A stretch of 64,000 nucleotides of DNA from Rhea pennata (Eukaryota > Chordata > Aves > Rheiformes > Rheidae): assembly GCF_028389875.1 (NCBI RefSeq), contig NW_026907680.1:1488001-1552000 (forward strand), read 5' to 3'. Each line of letters starts with the position of its first letter. The stretch's first letter is position 1. Positions 56,435 to 64,000 of the stretch are shown piece by piece. The position numbers were made by a program, and so were the translations under genes. The notes under the pieces were generated by a model that was not told the origin of the DNA, made no database searches, and was given only the letters and a program-made list of their open reading frames with translations.

Positions 56435-56988
56435 TGCTAGAGAAATACTGTGAGAAAAAACCTTGCAAATAGTTAACAAGACTCAAGGACAAGGGAGAGA
56501 GAAAAACAGTACTGCAAAGGATAACCAGCTCCAGCTAAATAACCTTGATGAAACCACAGCGCTGTGAAGATTGCGAGGGGTAGGTAAGACAAAAACAGCA
56601 GAATAACCCAGAAGTGACCTTAGGTTCATTAAGGCTTATTAACATACTAAATTTCACACCCCTAAATGAATAATGAGATGGAAATGACATGATAATGATA
56701 TTACCGCCTCTTCTTCGCTTCCTATGCTAATTAACAAGAATGTGAAAGCGCAAGCGCAGAGCGATTACCTGAGTTAACGAAACTGTAACCAATAGAAAGA
56801 TTTGTATAAAATACTCCCTGGAAAGCGTGTGTAAATCAAGAATGGGAGGGGGAGGAGGTGTGCTAGCTTTGTGGATTTACCACCTAGCCCCCATCTCTGC
56901 GCAGAAATGAAATAAACAAATACCTCGACCCTGTGTGTCTATTGGTTGCTTGCACATCGGGTAACAGAACCCAGATTTTGGGACAACA
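56435..56988 (+). repeat. ERV 2 3' LTR
   Basis: 554 bp with AATAAA at 56,911-56,916. It differs from the 5' LTR by numerous substitutions and small indels. Right flank 'gtatcgcag' shows no duplication of the left flank. Confidence 0.85.
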
Positions 56989-58390
56989 GTATCGCAGTTT
57001 TACCCCTCTGTTTAAAAAAATAAACCACATCAACTTCTAACCCCCTTTTCGATTTGCCTGAATTTGCAATGGCTTCCCCCCCTTTAAAAGCAGGGCCTGC
57101 TCTTTGAAACAAAGGCAAGTGTTTTCCCCCAAAAGCCAATTCCGCAGAAGGGGAACGGCGGCACGTGCAGGCGTGGTGAGACGCTCGCGCAGGCGTCGTT
57201 CCGCAGCGGGGACGTTCCACTGCTGCCCGAGCTTTGAGACTGTCACTGCAACGGGAACCGCAGCTTGGCCGGCGGCCCCAGAGCTTGACTCGTTCCGGAG
57301 AAGCCAGAGGCTCTGGCCAGGCGGCGGCCGCTCGCCCCCAGGAGAAAAAAAGAGAAAAAAGCCATTTCTGGGCACGCTCTGGCGAGGCAGCAGGAACTTC
57401 GGGATGTTCCCCTAAGTTCCTGGGATGAGCCCACGCAGGTGTATCCACTCTGGTTTCATGCAGGGATGCTGAAGCCACATGCCAGTCTGCAAGGCCCTAA
57501 AAGTAAGGAGCTGCTAGCAGAAAAGCTAACGTGAGAAATAAAAGAATTTTTAAAAAATTAAAAAGCAAAGGCAGGGTAACGTTCTAGTCGTACTCAATCA
57601 CCCACAACATCTTCTGTCTCGTAAGATGGTCACATTTGAATGGTATGGTTATTTTGTTTTGTTTTAAATCTATTTTAAAAATACCTACTGAAACCAGCAA
57701 GTCAAAAAGTTTTCTCTTTCCCTTATATCTGCGGTGGAGACACCTGAAGCATCCAGACAGATCACAAAATCCAATTATTCCAACGAGCAGGGATAAAAGA
57801 CAACGTCCTTTCAGATCGCATCTAATTAAATTAACCAAAAATCAGTGTAAGCGCTAACTTGGCGCCTGTTATGCCCGTCTGGAATCTCTTGGATCTTGTG
57901 AATCCGGCAGTTGGCCGTGTTGCAGTAACTGTCTTTTCAAGGGACTGCTCGCCAGCGAGCGGCTGGGTACAACTGCGGGAGACACGTCCCAGCTGCGCTG
58001 CTGCATTCCACCCTCAAACGCGGCAAGCGCGGGTTCATTGCTGAGCCCTGCGGGCAGTTAAGCTCTTTAGAGTGCTTGAAGAGTAAATGCAACAGAAATA
58101 GCAAGGGGGGTTTAAATACGATTTGTTAAGGTGAGGAGCCAAATAGAAAAGACCTGCCTGGAGTTCCTGTTTAGATACATTTCATCAGTAAAAAACAATA
58201 CAACGTTTTACAGAGTATCCTCCCCAAAACTGTACAGAAATTACAAACATTTCCCCTCTGTCCATAAAGCAGAGTTTAAATTATCCCATTTCATAGTCCA
58301 TATTCAAGGCAACAAGTGAAACGATGCTGCTCAGCTCGTCTTGTCGGAGAAGCAGGATCGTTCTTCTGAGCTGCAGTCCTGCTAGAGATG
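56989..58390. other. CpG-rich patch and TMEM209 3' flank
   Basis: 57,100-57,480 is CpG-rich and might be the promoter of a neighbouring gene, but no exon was recognised on either strand. 57,500-58,390 is AT-rich and would contain the TMEM209 3' UTR (minus strand). A convincing polyadenylation signal was not located. Confidence 0.45.
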
Positions 58391-62924
<4,534 letters not shown>

Positions 62925-64000
62925 CTGCATGCGACAAGAGCCAGCATGACATCTGCATCCACGACAGAAATTTGAACATTCTCCCTTACAAGACGTTAAC
63001 AAATGCAATGTTACAAGGAGGAACTGGCTTTTTTGTCTCACTATTTACTAAGGTAACTTACTAAGATAATTTACTAAGATTTATACAAAGTTAACAGCTT
63101 ATCCAATACTCCAAATGTTTGTTTCCAATCCCAGTGAAGTACTAGCTGTCTCCCTTAAACCACACAACATAAACGTTATGCAGCACTGTGCGGTCGCAAA
63201 AGACGACAGTTCCTTATCTGAAGGGCTTGCATTCCAAAAGAAAACAGAAACCTATAGTGTGAAAAAGGGAAGAAGTAACATCCATTTTACAGAGCAGTAG
63301 GAGGGCAGCAAGGTGGAGATGAGGTCAGTAAGTGATCAGTTTTTCACAGGCACCACAACAGATGCAGATCTTGAGGACAGACTACAAACAGGCCAAAAAA
63401 AAGTAGGCTTTGTTTAAATGAAGCCTATCAAATCCTGCACTTGATTGAGGGGGATATGCATGTGATAGGGCAACAGAAGGAGTTCCTTCAGAGTTGCACT
63501 ATGAAATTTTAGCTAGAATTCTAGCTCATCAAAATGCTTAAAAAGGACGGGGGGGGGACCCCAAAACAGCAAAAATCAACTGCCCCAACCAAAAGATCTT
63601 TTCTTCTAATGCCCATAGCTCTCCAAAATCCACCTGAGATTATCCTCCCCAGCCCCACTTAGTGCTACACCTAGTACTTAAATAATCTTTAATGTATCTT
63701 AATCTTAAAATGATCTTAGATCTTAAATGCAAATGATTAATAGCCTATCTCTGATAACAGAACTATTCTAAGTTAAAATAAATAAATAAATAAACTTTAA
63801 TGTATCTTAACCTTAAAATGATCTTAGATCTTAAATGCAAACGATTAATCGCCTGTGATAACAGAATTAATTTAAGTTAAAATAAATAAATAAATAAATA
63901 CTTCCTAGGTCTATAGATTTATTATTATCACAGTCATAAGATGACTTCTCAGTTCTTAAACAATATTTGGATACAATGTATCACATCTAAGTTTTCATAA

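Larger units (their letters stand above)
50674..56988 (+). mobile_element. endogenous class I retrovirus (ERV 2), env-less
   Basis: The provirus is 6.3 kb with LTRs TGTTAG...ACA (553 bp) and TGCTAG...ACA (554 bp). Gag, protease, reverse transcriptase, part of RNase H, and integrase are recognisable, but each has frameshifts. Env is absent: only about 440 bp lies between integrase and the 3' LTR. The LTRs differ at more sites than those of ERV 1, so it is likely older. Left flank is the right inverted arm (...gttgg), right flank starts gtatcg; no target duplication is shared. The capsid major homology region and a single CCHC zinc knuckle place it with gammaretrovirus-like elements. Confidence 0.88.

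Noticed and set aside
57584..57857. small open frames on both strands at 57.6-57.9 kb
   Set aside because: They overlap each other, are AT-rich and lie in the probable TMEM209 3' UTR or flank.

Overview
The window looks like bird nuclear DNA. It carries several copies of the CR1 LINE 3' end (with the ATTCTGTGATTCT terminus), class I endogenous retroviruses, short GC-rich introns, and vertebrate genes recognised by exon sequence: TMEM209, a CCDC81-like gene with two eukaryotic HU domains, a CAX-type cation/proton exchanger, and an ASC/NLRP1-type CARD gene. No bacterial, plasmid or CRISPR features were seen. Species and chromosome cannot be read from the sequence.

Layout. 1-18,742 is a patchwork of CCDC81-like gene pieces: copy 1 at 1,891-5,538 and copy 2 at 16,137-18,130 on +, and inverted pieces at 1,019-1,100, 9,566-10,427 and 13,942-14,065. 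Placed between them are a duplicated CpG-rich promoter plus a broken exon of the CARD gene (5,689-6,830), an inverted piece of TMEM209 (6,831-9,485) and a damaged, 3'-truncated CAX gene (10,835-13,633). 18,743-25,555 is an antisense CR1 split by a 6.3-kb gammaretrovirus-like provirus (18,931-25,249). 25,558-27,285 is the more complete CARD gene. 28,220-31,275 and 47,600-50,673 are inverted arms flanking a 16-kb spacer that holds the best CCDC81-like gene (33,693-45,729). A second env-less class I provirus (50,674-56,988) sits exactly at the edge of the right arm. 57,000-64,000 holds the last six coding exons of TMEM209 on the minus strand; the window ends inside one of its introns, in sequence that is the inverted partner of 6,831-9,485.

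How the pieces relate. The CCDC81-like gene has four upstream exons with two HU domains, then alternating exons called here A (86 nt) and B (121-127 nt). Their splice phases (0 to 2, 2 to 0) let each A+B pair be added without changing frame. A Ser-rich terminal exon follows. Four A and four B exons occur in the main gene, and further A, B and tail exons lie scattered and mostly damaged in the left third. Most of the rest is explained by segmental duplication with inversion, whose breakpoints cut through real exons (CAX, CARD gene) or coincide with an LTR. Exon boundaries were found by hand from splice sites, phase and comparison between copies; gene names come from recognised family sequence, not from a database search. 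Assembly error in such repetitive DNA remains possible.
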